Origin: Hymenobacter sediminis
GTDB lineage: Bacteria; Bacteroidota; Bacteroidia; Cytophagales; Hymenobacteraceae
Length of the DNA stretch: 64,000 bases
Direction: 5' to 3'
NCBI RefSeq assembly: GCF_003231285.1
Contig: NZ_QKNS01000007.1
Span: 62,001 to 126,000 of the forward strand
The notes beneath the pieces were generated by a model. That model ran no database searches, was not told where the DNA came from, and saw only the letters and a list, made by a program, of their open reading frames with translations. Made by a program: the position numbers and the translations under genes. Positions 24,845-34,211 of this stretch are shown here, piece by piece. Within the stretch, counting starts at the first letter, position 1. The number at the start of each line of letters is the position of its first letter.

Positions 24845-26353
24845 CTAATCTACATTATCGTGCAGGAAGCGGTTGTCGCCTAGTAACTCGTTGTCATCCG
24901 AAAGGTTGAAACGGCTGATATTTTCTTCTGACGAGGGCACAACGTTTTCCAATTTTACCTGCCGACGCAGGTAAGCTGGGGTTTCCAATTGGTCTTTGAT
25001 AGCATCGTTCGTAAGTCCGTTGCTCAGGGCCTGCAGGCGCTGCCGACGCTCTTCCGCACGCGCATCCAACGACGGACGGGGTAGCGCATGGTGTGTAACT
25101 GCGGGCTGTGGAGCAGCCTGCTGATACAGAACCGGATCGGGGGCGGGAGCAGATGGAGCCGACACTACCGGCGGAACGTAGCCAACCGGAGCCGGAGAAG
25201 CCTCCAAATCATACTTTACCGGCTGAGCTTCGGGGGTAGCAGGCACCGGCGAGCCGAAAGTGGGCACCACCGGAGCCTCCTGACGGTCTTTGTCAAAAAT
25301 ATTGATTTGTGGGTCAGGTTGATTGCTGGCCGAGTTTTCTGTCTCATTGCTGCTGCTACGCGCTACCACGTTGGTAATGTTGTGCGCGTCGCGAGCGAAA
25401 CCAGTGGCAATTACCGTTACCCGGATGCTCTGGCCCAGGGTCGGATCAATACCGTGGCCAAAGATAACTTCGGCATTCTGGCCGGCTTTGTCTTGGATGT
25501 ACTCCGTGATTTCCGTGAGTTCATCCATTTCCAGCTCTGCCTGATCACCCGACATAATGCTGAGCAGAATTTTCTGGGCTCCGTGAATATCGGTGTTGTT
25601 CAGCAGTGGCGAAGCCAGTGCCTCCTCAGCTGCACGCTGGGCACGGTTCTCACCCTCCGTGATGCTGCTACCCATTACGGCTGCGCCCGAGTCCTTCATG
25701 ACGGTTTTCACGTCTTCAAAGTCCACGTTCACATCGGCCGTAACCGTAATGATTTCGGCAATAGACTTGGCAGCCGTACTCAGCACGTTATCAGCCTTCG
25801 CAAAGGCCGAGCGGATGGGCAGATTACCGTAAATCTCACGCAGCTTATCGTTGAGAATTACCAGTACCGTATCGCAGTTGTCGCTCAGCTCCTTAATGCC
25901 GTGCTCCGCCTGCTGGCGCTTTTTCTTGCCTTCAAACATGAAAGGCGCCGTCACGATGCCTACCGTGAGAATACCAAGCTCTTTGGCAACTTTGGCAATT
26001 ACGGGCGCCGCGCCAGTACCAGTACCGCCACCCATACCTGCCGTAATAAACACCATTTTGGTACCATTGCTGAGCAGCTCCCGAATCTGTTCGCGACTCT
26101 CAATGGCGGCCTGCTTGCCACGCTCTGGGTTAGCACCAGCTCCTAGCCCTTCGGTAAGGTCAGCGCCAATCTGCAGGCGGTTTGGCACCGTGGAGGAAGC
26201 CAGGGCCTGCTTATCGGTATTGCAGATGACGAACTCTACGTCCTTGATGCCTTGGCTGAACATGTGGTTCACGGCATTGGAGCCGCCTCCCCCCACGCCA
26301 ATCACCTTGATGATGGACCTAGATTGTGCCGGAATATCGAAAGTGAAATTCAT
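24845..26353 (-). CDS. ftsZ: Cell division GTPase FtsZ
   Basis: 502 residues; longer than E. coli FtsZ because of a Pro/Gln-rich linker (about 330-450). GGGGSNAVNHM near 21, the tubulin signature GGGTGTGAAPVIA near 108 and NxxFAKAD T7-loop region (NVDFEDVKTVM) are intact. The end, TPAYLRRQVKLE, is the likely C-terminal peptide that binds FtsA, followed by a Bacteroidota-type acidic tail. It polymerises with GTP into the cytokinetic ring. It is the last gene of the dcw operon; an imperfect hairpin lies in its leader. Confidence 0.98.
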   Translation of the reverse strand: MNFTFDIPAQSRSIIKVIGVGGGGSNAVNHMFSQGIKDVEFVICNTDKQALASSTVPNRLQIGADLTEGLGAGANPERGKQAAIESREQIRELLSNGTKMVFITAGMGGGTGTGAAPVIAKVAKELGILTVGIVTAPFMFEGKKKRQQAEHGIKELSDNCDTVLVILNDKLREIYGNLPIRSAFAKADNVLSTAAKSIAEIITVTADVNVDFEDVKTVMKDSGAAVMGSSITEGENRAQRAAEEALASPLLNNTDIHGAQKILLSIMSGDQAELEMDELTEITEYIQDKAGQNAEVIFGHGIDPTLGQSIRVTVIATGFARDAHNITNVVARSSSNETENSASNQPDPQINIFDKDRQEAPVVPTFGSPVPATPEAQPVKYDLEASPAPVGYVPPVVSAPSAPAPDPVLYQQAAPQPAVTHHALPRPSLDARAEERRQRLQALSNGLTNDAIKDQLETPAYLRRQVKLENVVPSSEENISRFNLSDDNELLGDNRFLHDNVD

Positions 26354-26373
26354 GAGTTGGGGTCAGTTATAAA

Positions 26374-26456
26374 TTATGAGCTATGAAGTAGGAAGTAGGA
26401 GTTGTCATTCTGCTTGTGCTTCGGGCAACTCATACTTCCTAACTACTAACTCATAA
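26374..26456 (-). repeat. Imperfect inverted repeat in the ftsA-ftsZ gap
   Basis: Two 31-base arms (26374-26404 and 26426-26456) are imperfect reverse complements, rich in the words ACTCATA and TACTTCCTA. The whole 108-bp space between ftsA and ftsZ can fold, so the ftsZ leader would carry a long hairpin. A similar ACTCATACTCACTACTCA run precedes sdhB near 21745, so it may be a dispersed small repeat. Confidence 0.6.
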
Positions 26457-26461
26457 CTAAC

Positions 26462-27853
26462 TTAATATTGCTTGTCGTCGAAGTCATCAATAAGCAGCCC
26501 TTTTGTGCGGCTGATGATCTTCTGGAAGAAGTCGCCGGCACCCGACGATTTCTTGGGTTGCTCTGGGGCCGGCTGTGGAGCCGGCTGCGGTTGCTGGGCT
26601 ACCGGTTGCGGGGCCGGGGCGGGGGTAGGCCGAACCTCGGGCGCTGCACGGTAGTAGTTCTGCTCAGGCTCCTCGTATCCACGCTGGGCTACCCGGTTAT
26701 CGATGGAGCGGTAGCCGGCCAGCACAAGGCCCACCGTAGTAGCATACATCGGCGACTTTACTGCCTCAATCTTGCTTTTGCCTAGGTGCTCATTAGGGTA
26801 GCCGATACGGGTATCCATACCGGTTACGTACTCCGTGAGCTGCACTAGGTTCTGCAGCTGCGAACCACCGCCCGTCAGGACAATACCGGCAGCCAGCTTG
26901 TCGTGGAAGCCCAGGCGCTGAATCTCAGCATACACCAGCTCAATAATTTCTTCCATCCGGGCTTCAATGATGTAAGCCAAGTTCTTGAGAGAAATTTCTT
27001 TCGGTGCCCGGTCGCGCAGACCAGGAATGCTTACAATTTCATACTCAGAAGCTTCCTCAGCAATAGCCTTTCCGAACTTCACTTTCAGCTGCTCGGCTTG
27101 GTTTTGCATCACCAGGCAGCCTTGCTTGATGTCGGAGGTGATAATGTTCCCGCCGAAAGGCAGCACGGCCGCGTGGCGAATGATGCCATCTTTGAAGATA
27201 GCTAGGTCAGTGGTGCCGCCCCCGATGTCAATCAGAGCTACACCTGCTTCCTTTTCCTCGTCGCTGAGCACCGACATGCTGGAGGCCAAGGGCTCCAAAA
27301 TGAGGTTATCGATTTCCAACCCAGCCTTGGTAACACACTTATTGATGTTATTGATGGCCGTGCTTTGTGCCGTGATGATGTGAAAATTGCCCTCCAGCCG
27401 CACACCCGACATACCCACAGGGTCCAGAATTCCTTCCTCGTAATCCACCTTGTAGTCTTGGGGCATTACGTGAATGATTTCCGAGCCGGGTGGGGTTACC
27501 AGCCGGTACATGTCGTTGGTGAGGCGGTTCACATCGTCCAGCGTAATTTCATTATCGGCAGAGGCGCGCGTGATGCTGCCATTGTGCTGCAGGCTCTTGA
27601 TGTGCTGCCCGGCAATGCCCACGTTCACTACCCCAATGTTGATGCCTGACTGCTCCTCGGCCTGACGAATAGCTTTCCGGATTGCGTCCACCGTTTTATC
27701 GATGTTCGACACAATGCCGCGCACTACCCCCTCCGACACAGCTTTACCCATGCCCAAAATTTCGAGTTTGCCAAACTCATTCTTACGCCCTACTAGGGCG
27801 CAGATTTTGGTGGTACCAATGTCGAGGCCGACTACAATCTTATCGTGTTGCAT
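26462..27853 (-). CDS. ftsA: Cell division protein FtsA
   Basis: 463 residues, actin-like ATPase: phosphate-1 motif VVGLDIGTTKICALVG at the N-terminus, then SHS2-type 1C domain (NVGIAGQHIKSL), and phosphate-2 ALIDIGGGTTDLAIF near 205; adenosine motif VLTGGGSQL near 310. A Pro/Gln-rich linker follows and the end (GAGDFFQKIISRTKGLL) is the amphipathic membrane-targeting helix. It tethers FtsZ to the inner membrane. It lies between ftsQ (84 bp) and ftsZ (108 bp) on the minus strand. Confidence 0.97.
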   Translation of the reverse strand: MQHDKIVVGLDIGTTKICALVGRKNEFGKLEILGMGKAVSEGVVRGIVSNIDKTVDAIRKAIRQAEEQSGINIGVVNVGIAGQHIKSLQHNGSITRASADNEITLDDVNRLTNDMYRLVTPPGSEIIHVMPQDYKVDYEEGILDPVGMSGVRLEGNFHIITAQSTAINNINKCVTKAGLEIDNLILEPLASSMSVLSDEEKEAGVALIDIGGGTTDLAIFKDGIIRHAAVLPFGGNIITSDIKQGCLVMQNQAEQLKVKFGKAIAEEASEYEIVSIPGLRDRAPKEISLKNLAYIIEARMEEIIELVYAEIQRLGFHDKLAAGIVLTGGGSQLQNLVQLTEYVTGMDTRIGYPNEHLGKSKIEAVKSPMYATTVGLVLAGYRSIDNRVAQRGYEEPEQNYYRAAPEVRPTPAPAPQPVAQQPQPAPQPAPEQPKKSSGAGDFFQKIISRTKGLLIDDFDDKQY

Positions 27854-27937
27854 GGGAGGAGGGCGAGAGAGTTGCGGTTGGTTGCAGGAAAAGGGGTAGC
27901 CTAACGTGCTATAAGGTAGCCTTTTAGACCGATAATT

Positions 27938-28702
27938 TTATTCGCAGATGATTTGGTCCTTGAACTCGACATTGACCCGGTGATAGGTATCCCAGCCGAG
28001 AACAGGAGGAATTTGACGGTAAAATACCATCAGTTTCGCAAATTTTTCTGAAATATTCTCAGGAAAGCCAAATTCGACACGTTGGTCGCCCACCTGCTGG
28101 GTGAAGGAGAGCTTACCATTTGACCCAACGAACACTTCAGCTACTTGAGCGCGCCAGAACGGCTTTTCATCGATGTAACGCAAAAACTCCAAGTAGCGCT
28201 GACCAGTGCTATCCTGAAAAAAGCTGGCTGACAGCGGCTGACCACCGAGCCGGGAGATGGGCACTACCCGTGCCGTAAATAGCGGCGATAAGGGCAGCCG
28301 GTTGCCATCGGCATCCAGGTAGCTGTCCTGGCGGGTGTCGCTGTGTACGAGGCGGGCGATAGGACGGTTCTGGCGCACATCGGCGTGCAAGTTACCAGCC
28401 AGGTCGCGGTACACCTGAGCGTCCTTGACGAAGCTGTGGGCCTTCAGGCGCGCTTCCAGGTCTTTCAGGTCGATATCGGCCGGATTGGCCCCTTCAAGGC
28501 GTTCTTCGCCCCGGCGGGTGAGCAGACTGGTTACCTCTCGTTCGCTGATAAAGAAGTTATTGAATTCATTGCTAATGGACACAATAACCCCACCCACCGG
28601 CCGATTGGCCTGCCGCAGGGCGGCAAATGCCCCCAACGCTAGCAGCAGCACCAGGCAGCCCGTGGCAAACAGTAAGTTATTCGCTTTACGCTTCAGCTCC
28701 AT
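27938..28702 (-). CDS. ftsQ: Cell division protein FtsQ
   Basis: 254 residues, one N-terminal membrane helix (LLFATGCLVLLLALGAFAAL), then a POTRA-like domain (NEFNNFFISEREVTSLL; the ARLKAHSFVKDAQVYRDL segment) and the FtsQ beta domain. Sequence is divergent, as in other Bacteroidota, but position in the cluster settles the call. It joins FtsL and other divisome proteins in the periplasm. Its start overlaps the end of murC by 17 bp, suggesting coupled translation. Confidence 0.9.
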   Translation of the reverse strand: MELKRKANNLLFATGCLVLLLALGAFAALRQANRPVGGVIVSISNEFNNFFISEREVTSLLTRRGEERLEGANPADIDLKDLEARLKAHSFVKDAQVYRDLAGNLHADVRQNRPIARLVHSDTRQDSYLDADGNRLPLSPLFTARVVPISRLGGQPLSASFFQDSTGQRYLEFLRYIDEKPFWRAQVAEVFVGSNGKLSFTQQVGDQRVEFGFPENISEKFAKLMVFYRQIPPVLGWDTYHRVNVEFKDQIICE

Positions 28703-30140
28703 TCCAGCGAAGATTCAAAATATTCTTTAATCTAGGCACCAACTGGTCAATGTCTCCGGCCCCAACGGTGGCTAATACGTCAAAATTCGGATTGGTTTCG
28801 GCATTCCGCAAAATTTCTTCTTTCGACTGCAGTGTTTTCAGCGGAGCCGTTATTTGGGACAAAATCAATTCCGACGTCACGCCCGGCATAGGCAGTTCCC
28901 GCGCCGGATAGATATCCAGCAGCACTACCTCATCCGCAAGACTCAGGCTTTCAGCGAATCCCGGAGCAAAGTCGCGGGTGCGGCTGAACAGATGGGGCTG
29001 GAAGATTACTCGTAACTGCCGACCCGGATATAGAGCTCGTAGGGAACGTAGGAACGCCTCAATTTCGCGTGGGTGATGAGCATAATCATCTACATACACT
29101 TTGGGCTCCTCAGGAGTACCTGCGGTAAGAATGAATTCGAACCGGCGCTTTACTCCGCGGTAGGCGGCTACGGCCGATTGTAGTTGCTCCGCACTGAGAC
29201 CATACAGCTGGGCTACGCAAGCAGCGGCTAGCATATTCTCGACGTTATGGTAGCCGGGCACCGCCAATTCTAGGTTTTCTACTGTTCCTTGCGGACCGTG
29301 CAAGGTAAACTGAAACCGATGGCCCTCAGCCGTAATAGCATCAGCGTAGAGCTCGGGGCCCTGCTCCAGTGAGAGGCCGTAGCGAAGTACCTGCACGCCC
29401 TCAGGCGCAGCCGCTGCCACGCTGGGGTCGGCGGTATGATTGATGATAAGCGTGCCACCCGGCTGAATCTGCCCCACAAACTGTCGGAACGACTCTACTA
29501 GTGCTTCTTTGTGCCCATAAATGTCCAGGTGGTCAGCATCGGTGCTGGTGACGATGGCAACGGTAGGAAACAGCGTCAGAAAGCTTCGGTCGTACTCATC
29601 GGCTTCTACTACTACCGGCGTAGTGGCGGTTGGAGCCGAAGCCGGGGGTAGTAACAAGTTAGAGCCCAGATTCACGGCAATACCACCCAGGAAGGCCGCG
29701 CTCGGCACGCCAGCATGCTGCAGTAAGTGCGCTACCATGCTGCTGGTGGTTGTTTTGCCGTGCGTTCCAGCCACGGCAATAGTTGGCCGGCCTTGGGTCA
29801 GGAGGCCCAGCACTTGGCTGCGCTTGCGGATATCGTAGTTCTGCTCCCGCAGCCAAGCCCATTCTTGGTGGTCTTTGGGAATAGCGGGCGTGAGAACTAC
29901 GAGGGTTTGAGCCCGATTCTCGCGTACCTCGGCCGGAATGTTTTCTACCGCATCCTCATAGTGCACGGCTATGCCTTCGGCACTTAGAGCTTCTGTGAGG
30001 GGGGTAGGCGTTTTGTCGTAGCCACTAACGGAGTGCCCATTGGCTTTAAACCAGCGTGCCAGGGCCGACATGCCGATGCCGCCGATACCGAGGAAAAATA
30101 CGTGAGGAAAAGCCGTTACAGGATTCAACGTCAGAAGCAA
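28686..30140 (-). CDS. murC: UDP-N-acetylmuramate--L-alanine ligase
   Basis: 484 residues. HVFFLGIGGIGMSALARWF is the MurC N-terminal signature, AVAGTHGKTTTSSMVAHLL the ATP loop, VVEADEYDRSFL and YVDDYAHHPREIEAFL the further Mur ligase blocks. It adds the first stem-peptide residue, L-Ala, to UDP-MurNAc in the cytoplasm. No ATG lies near: the chosen start is a TTG at 30140, with another TTG four codons later. Distance to murG is 11 bp. Confidence 0.97.
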   Translation of the reverse strand: MLLTLNPVTAFPHVFFLGIGGIGMSALARWFKANGHSVSGYDKTPTPLTEALSAEGIAVHYEDAVENIPAEVRENRAQTLVVLTPAIPKDHQEWAWLREQNYDIRKRSQVLGLLTQGRPTIAVAGTHGKTTTSSMVAHLLQHAGVPSAAFLGGIAVNLGSNLLLPPASAPTATTPVVVEADEYDRSFLTLFPTVAIVTSTDADHLDIYGHKEALVESFRQFVGQIQPGGTLIINHTADPSVAAAAPEGVQVLRYGLSLEQGPELYADAITAEGHRFQFTLHGPQGTVENLELAVPGYHNVENMLAAACVAQLYGLSAEQLQSAVAAYRGVKRRFEFILTAGTPEEPKVYVDDYAHHPREIEAFLRSLRALYPGRQLRVIFQPHLFSRTRDFAPGFAESLSLADEVVLLDIYPARELPMPGVTSELILSQITAPLKTLQSKEEILRNAETNPNFDVLATVGAGDIDQLVPRLKNILNLRWNGAEA

Positions 30141-30151
30141 TTAGAGGGCAA

Positions 30152-31297
30152 TTAAGAAACGAGCCGTGCAGAACGAGCCGGCATAAGCTTTTCCAGCTCA
30201 TCGACGATGGTAGCTGTGGCCTGGGGCCGGGCCAGCTGCCGGATGTTAGCAGCTAGCTCCTGTTGGCGGGTTTGGTTGCGGAGCAGAGCCAGAGCCTCAT
30301 CATAGAGTGTAGCGGCGGCTTCTTCATCTCGTACCAGCAGAGCAGCATCTTTGCGAGTGAGGGCCAGTGCGTTCTTGGTTTGGTGGTCTTCGGCCACGTT
30401 GGGCGAGGGGACCAGAATGCTGGGCTTACCCGTGAGGCACAACTCGGATACAGACAGCGCCCCAGCCCGGCTAACCACCACATCGGCGGCGGCATAGGCC
30501 AGGTCCATGCGGCGCACAAACTCCAGGGCCTGCAGATTATTGGCGGCAAACGGAGCGGCTTGCTGTTGCGCCTGGGGGTAGTACGCTTTACCTGTTTGCC
30601 AGAGCAGCTGCACACCTGCTTCGCGCAGACGCGGCAAGGCTGCGGCCGTGGCCTGGTTGAGTGTACGCGCACCGAGGCTACCTCCTATTACCAGTAACAC
30701 CGGTCGGTCAGCATCCAGCCCAAAAAATGCCAGCGCTTCGGCACGCTGCCCATCTGCTATTTCAGTACGCACGGGGTTGCCAGTAAGCACCAGCCGGTTG
30801 GCGGGGAAGAAGCTCTCCATGCCTTCGTAGGCCACGCAGATGCGCTGGACCCGCTTGGCCAGTAGCTTATTGACGAGGCCGGCATAGGAATTCTGCTCCT
30901 GAATCAGGGACGGAATACCGCGCGAGGTAGCCGCCAGCAGCACCGGAGCTGATGCGTACCCCCCTACCCCCACTACGGCATCGGGCCGAAACTTCTCGAT
31001 AAGCTTGCCAGCCTTACGCACAGCGCGCATCACCCGAATAGGAAACAATAGGTTCTGGGGCGCGAGGCTGCGCTGCAGACCCGTAATATCAAGGCCAACA
31101 ATATCATAACCGGCCTCTGGCACGCGCGTCATTTCCATGCGGCCATTGGCGCCCACAAACAGGATTTCCGCCTCGGGATGGCGGCGGCGTACTTCGTTGG
31201 CAATAGCCACCGCCGGGAAAATGTGCCCACCCGTGCCGCCGCCGCTGATGATGATGCGGTAAGGAGCCGAATGGGATGCTGTGGATGTTAAAGGCAT
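30152..31297 (-). CDS. murG: UDP-GlcNAc transferase to lipid I (MurG)
   Basis: 381 residues from the ATG at 31297; the frame stays open to 31357 but conservation begins at YRIIISGGGTGGHIFPAVAIA, the donor/acceptor loop of MurG. GVGGYASAPVLLAA, HEQNSYAGLVNK-type (IQEQNSYAGLVNKLLAKR), GGSLGARTLNQ and SRAGALSVSELCLTGKPSILVPSP complete the GT28 motifs. It makes lipid II from lipid I at the inner face of the membrane. It lies between ftsW and murC; the 215-bp gap to ftsW is the widest in the cluster and may contain an internal promoter. Confidence 0.97.
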   Translation of the reverse strand: MPLTSTASHSAPYRIIISGGGTGGHIFPAVAIANEVRRRHPEAEILFVGANGRMEMTRVPEAGYDIVGLDITGLQRSLAPQNLLFPIRVMRAVRKAGKLIEKFRPDAVVGVGGYASAPVLLAATSRGIPSLIQEQNSYAGLVNKLLAKRVQRICVAYEGMESFFPANRLVLTGNPVRTEIADGQRAEALAFFGLDADRPVLLVIGGSLGARTLNQATAAALPRLREAGVQLLWQTGKAYYPQAQQQAAPFAANNLQALEFVRRMDLAYAAADVVVSRAGALSVSELCLTGKPSILVPSPNVAEDHQTKNALALTRKDAALLVRDEEAAATLYDEALALLRNQTRQQELAANIRQLARPQATATIVDELEKLMPARSARLVS

Positions 31298-31512
31298 GAA
31301 ATCAATCTTGTACTGCTTTCCAAGCGGACAGCGATACGCCAAACTCTTGGTAAGCAAATTCTTTTGCCTGCTTTGACTGTCCTGTAAATAGTCATACAGG
31401 CAATCATGCTCCTGGTTGTATATGAAGAGGTATCACTCTGCTTCGGGGCGCCCTACTCAATTACAAAGCAAAGGCTCTCATGACAGGTCAGTAGCTTCAC
31501 TATCAACCGAAA

Positions 31513-32691
31513 CTAGGCGTACTGGGATACGCGCGGAATACGGGCAGTATCTTCAGGTTCGCCCACCATGGGTCGGATTTCTCGTTCGCCCCGGCTTACG
31601 GCCAGAATAATACCGATGCTGATACCAGTGAAAATCAAGGAAGTACCTCCCATGCTTAGCAGGGGTAGCGGCAGACCCGTAATCGGGCCTAGGCCCACGG
31701 CCACACCCATGTTCACCATAGCCTGCAGCACCAAGCTAAAACTCAGGCCCGCCGAGAGTAGCCCCCCAAAGGCACCGTAACTGTTGATTACTGTTTTCAG
31801 CCCTCGATACAGAAAGGCTAGGTAGAGAAACAAGACCACTACCCCTCCAAACAGACCATACTCCTCAATGATGATGGCGTAAATAAAGTCGGAGTACGGG
31901 TGAGGCATGATGTTGCGCTCAGTGCTCTTGCCAGGCCCCTTGCCAAACAGGCCTCCCGTGGCTTCGGCAATGTAGGCGTGCTCCAACTGAAACGGCACCG
32001 GCTTGCTCTTATCCGTAAAGTTCTCGATGCGGGAAAGTACCGTTTTGTAGCGCTGACCTGCAACCAGGCCCACGCCGCCTACTACTACCCCAATAGCCAC
32101 CATCACAACCATCTGCTTAAGCGGCACCCGGCCAATAAACATCAGCAGTAGGCAGGTAGCAAACAGCAGCAGGGCGGTAGAAGCGTTGGAAAGAATAATC
32201 AGCCCGCAGATAACCCCCACCCACAGCATTACTGGCAAGAGCGTCGTCTTGAAGTCGCCAACGTTTTGTTGGCGGCGGCTGAGCATTGAGGCTAGGTGCG
32301 AAATCAGAGCCAGTTTGGCTAAGTCGGAGGGCTGGAACGTTTGGTTGATAACCGGAATGGTTAACCAGCGCGACGCCTCGTTGATGTTCGAGCCCATCAC
32401 GAAAGTGAAGATGAGCAAGGGCACTGAAATCAGTAGGGCGTACAGAGACAAGCGCGAGTAGTAGCGGTAGTCAATGCGGTGAGCCAGCCACATGAAGAAC
32501 AGGCCCACGAAAATCAGACTAGTGTGCTTGAACAGGAAGTACTCCGTGTTGCCGCCCATTTTCTTGTACGCCAGCGTACCCGTGGCCGAGTACACCACCG
32601 CAATAGAGATAAACGAAAACAGCAGCACGATACCCCAAAGCACGGGGTCACCCTTCAGATTTTGCCGCAGCCAATTGGTAATGGGTTCCAT
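31513..32691 (-). CDS. ftsW: Lipid II-polymerising SEDS protein FtsW
   Basis: 392 residues, about ten membrane helices, SEDS family. Conserved blocks: WLTIPVINQTFQPSDLAKLALI (the RWI..G...QPSE-like motif with the catalytic Asp-type region in the next loop), GHTHIGEATGG-like (AYIAEATGGLFGKGPGKS), and the late GLPLPLLSMGGTSLI block (PITGLPLPLLSMGGTS). It is a peptidoglycan glycosyltransferase working with the FtsI transpeptidase. RodA is a paralogue, but the place within dcw supports FtsW. Confidence 0.95.
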   Translation of the reverse strand: MEPITNWLRQNLKGDPVLWGIVLLFSFISIAVVYSATGTLAYKKMGGNTEYFLFKHTSLIFVGLFFMWLAHRIDYRYYSRLSLYALLISVPLLIFTFVMGSNINEASRWLTIPVINQTFQPSDLAKLALISHLASMLSRRQQNVGDFKTTLLPVMLWVGVICGLIILSNASTALLLFATCLLLMFIGRVPLKQMVVMVAIGVVVGGVGLVAGQRYKTVLSRIENFTDKSKPVPFQLEHAYIAEATGGLFGKGPGKSTERNIMPHPYSDFIYAIIIEEYGLFGGVVVLFLYLAFLYRGLKTVINSYGAFGGLLSAGLSFSLVLQAMVNMGVAVGLGPITGLPLPLLSMGGTSLIFTGISIGIILAVSRGEREIRPMVGEPEDTARIPRVSQYA

Positions 32692-32761
32692 GGCGTTGAA
32701 ATAGTGAAATGGTGAAGTGTGATGAGTTTATAAACAATCTATTTGGCAGCGCCGCGGCAGA

Positions 32762-34123
32762 TTAAGCTTTCTGCAGCTCCGCCACAGCAGCGGCAAATTG
32801 TTGGCCCCGATCCTCATAGTTGCGGAACAGGTCAAAAGAAGCGCAAGCAGGAGAGAGCACCACCACGTCGCCGGGAGCAGCAAGCTCGGCGGCGCGGCGC
32901 ACCGCAGTGGTTATACTTTGTGTTTCTTCTAAATGAGGCACCACACCACCAAAACTGGCTTTCAGCTTTTCGTTATCCACTCCCAAGCAAATCAGGGCTT
33001 TCACCTTTGACTTAGCCAACGGAATCAGGGTAGTGTAATCGTTACCTTTATCAGTGCCGCCGGCAATCCAGACGATAGGCTGCCGGATACCATCGAGGGC
33101 GTACCAGGCAGCTTCCACGTTGGTGGCCTTGCTGTCATTGATGAAGGTAGCACCGCCTATTTCACCCACGGCTTGCAGGCGATGGTCGGCGTTGCGGAAG
33201 GTTGCCAGGCCGGCTTCGATTTGCTCGGCTGTTAGTTCGGCAATACGGGCGCATAACACAGCCGCCAGCATATTCTGACGGTTGTGCTGGCCAATAAGCG
33301 GCGAACTGGCCACGCTGACTTCTTCCCCATCCAACCCCAGACCAGGCGCCAGGTTAGTGCACAGGCAGTCCTCGTGGGTGTAGTAGCCAGCCAGTTGCAC
33401 ATCGGGGCGGCGGTGCAGGCTGAACGGGAGCTGAATAACCGGGCGCAGCGCGGCCGGGAAGTAGCGCTGAATCGTCTCGTCGTCGGCGTTGTAGATAAAA
33501 TACTGCTCGCTGTCCTGGGTTTGCGTGATGCGCAGCTTGGCCTTGGCGTAGCTTTCCAGGGAATAACCGTACCGGTCGAGGTGGTCGGGGGTGATGTTGA
33601 GTAGCACTGAAACCCAGGGCTGAAACTCGTAGGTATCGTCGAGCTGGAAGGAGCTGAGTTCTACCACGTAGTACTCGTGCTTGTCTTCTATAATCTGCTC
33701 GGCCAGGGAATAACCTACGTTACCGGCCAAACCCACATTTAAACCTGCTTCCTTCAGTAGGTGGTAGGTGAGCAGCGTGGTAGTGGTTTTGCCGTTGGTA
33801 CCGGTAATGCAGATGCACTTGGCTTGAGTGTAGCGCCCAGCCAGCTCGATTTCTGAAATGATAGGCGTGTTCTGGGCGCGCAGAGCCTGGATTACCGGGG
33901 CCTTTTCCGGAATGCCGGGGCTTTTTACTACCTCTTCGGCCTTCAAGACCTCTTCCATCGTGTGCTGATTTTCCTCGAAAGGAATACCAGCCTGCGTCAG
34001 TTTCTCTTTGTAATCAGCGCGAATAACTCCGCGGTCCGACACAAACACCGTGTGCCCTTTGGCCTGCGCCAGCAGCGCAGCCCCTACCCCACTTTCTGCG
34101 GCTCCGAGTACGACGTAGTGCAT
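32762..34123 (-). CDS. murD: UDP-N-acetylmuramoyl-L-alanine--D-glutamate ligase
   Basis: 453 residues. The N-terminal Rossmann-like domain (VLGAAESGVGAALLAQAKG), ATP loop ITGTNGKTTTTLLTYHLL, NITPDHLDRYG and the end block VVLSPACASFDLFRNYEDRG are characteristic of MurD. It adds D-Glu to UDP-MurNAc-L-Ala in the cytoplasm. It sits between mraY (88 bp) and ftsW (70 bp). Confidence 0.97.
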   Translation of the reverse strand: MHYVVLGAAESGVGAALLAQAKGHTVFVSDRGVIRADYKEKLTQAGIPFEENQHTMEEVLKAEEVVKSPGIPEKAPVIQALRAQNTPIISEIELAGRYTQAKCICITGTNGKTTTTLLTYHLLKEAGLNVGLAGNVGYSLAEQIIEDKHEYYVVELSSFQLDDTYEFQPWVSVLLNITPDHLDRYGYSLESYAKAKLRITQTQDSEQYFIYNADDETIQRYFPAALRPVIQLPFSLHRRPDVQLAGYYTHEDCLCTNLAPGLGLDGEEVSVASSPLIGQHNRQNMLAAVLCARIAELTAEQIEAGLATFRNADHRLQAVGEIGGATFINDSKATNVEAAWYALDGIRQPIVWIAGGTDKGNDYTTLIPLAKSKVKALICLGVDNEKLKASFGGVVPHLEETQSITTAVRRAAELAAPGDVVVLSPACASFDLFRNYEDRGQQFAAAVAELQKA

Positions 34124-34211
34124 GTTATTTCAGGTGATGATGTGAAGGAAGGCGACGGAAGGCATAGGGGACAGATGGTACATTTCCCTACCCCTCCGGC
34201 AGCCTGAAAGG

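Noticed and set aside
25088..26146. A 352-codon plus-strand open frame across ftsZ
   Set aside because: It lies antisense to a clear FtsZ and has no family features; the composition is a by-product of the codon use on the other strand.
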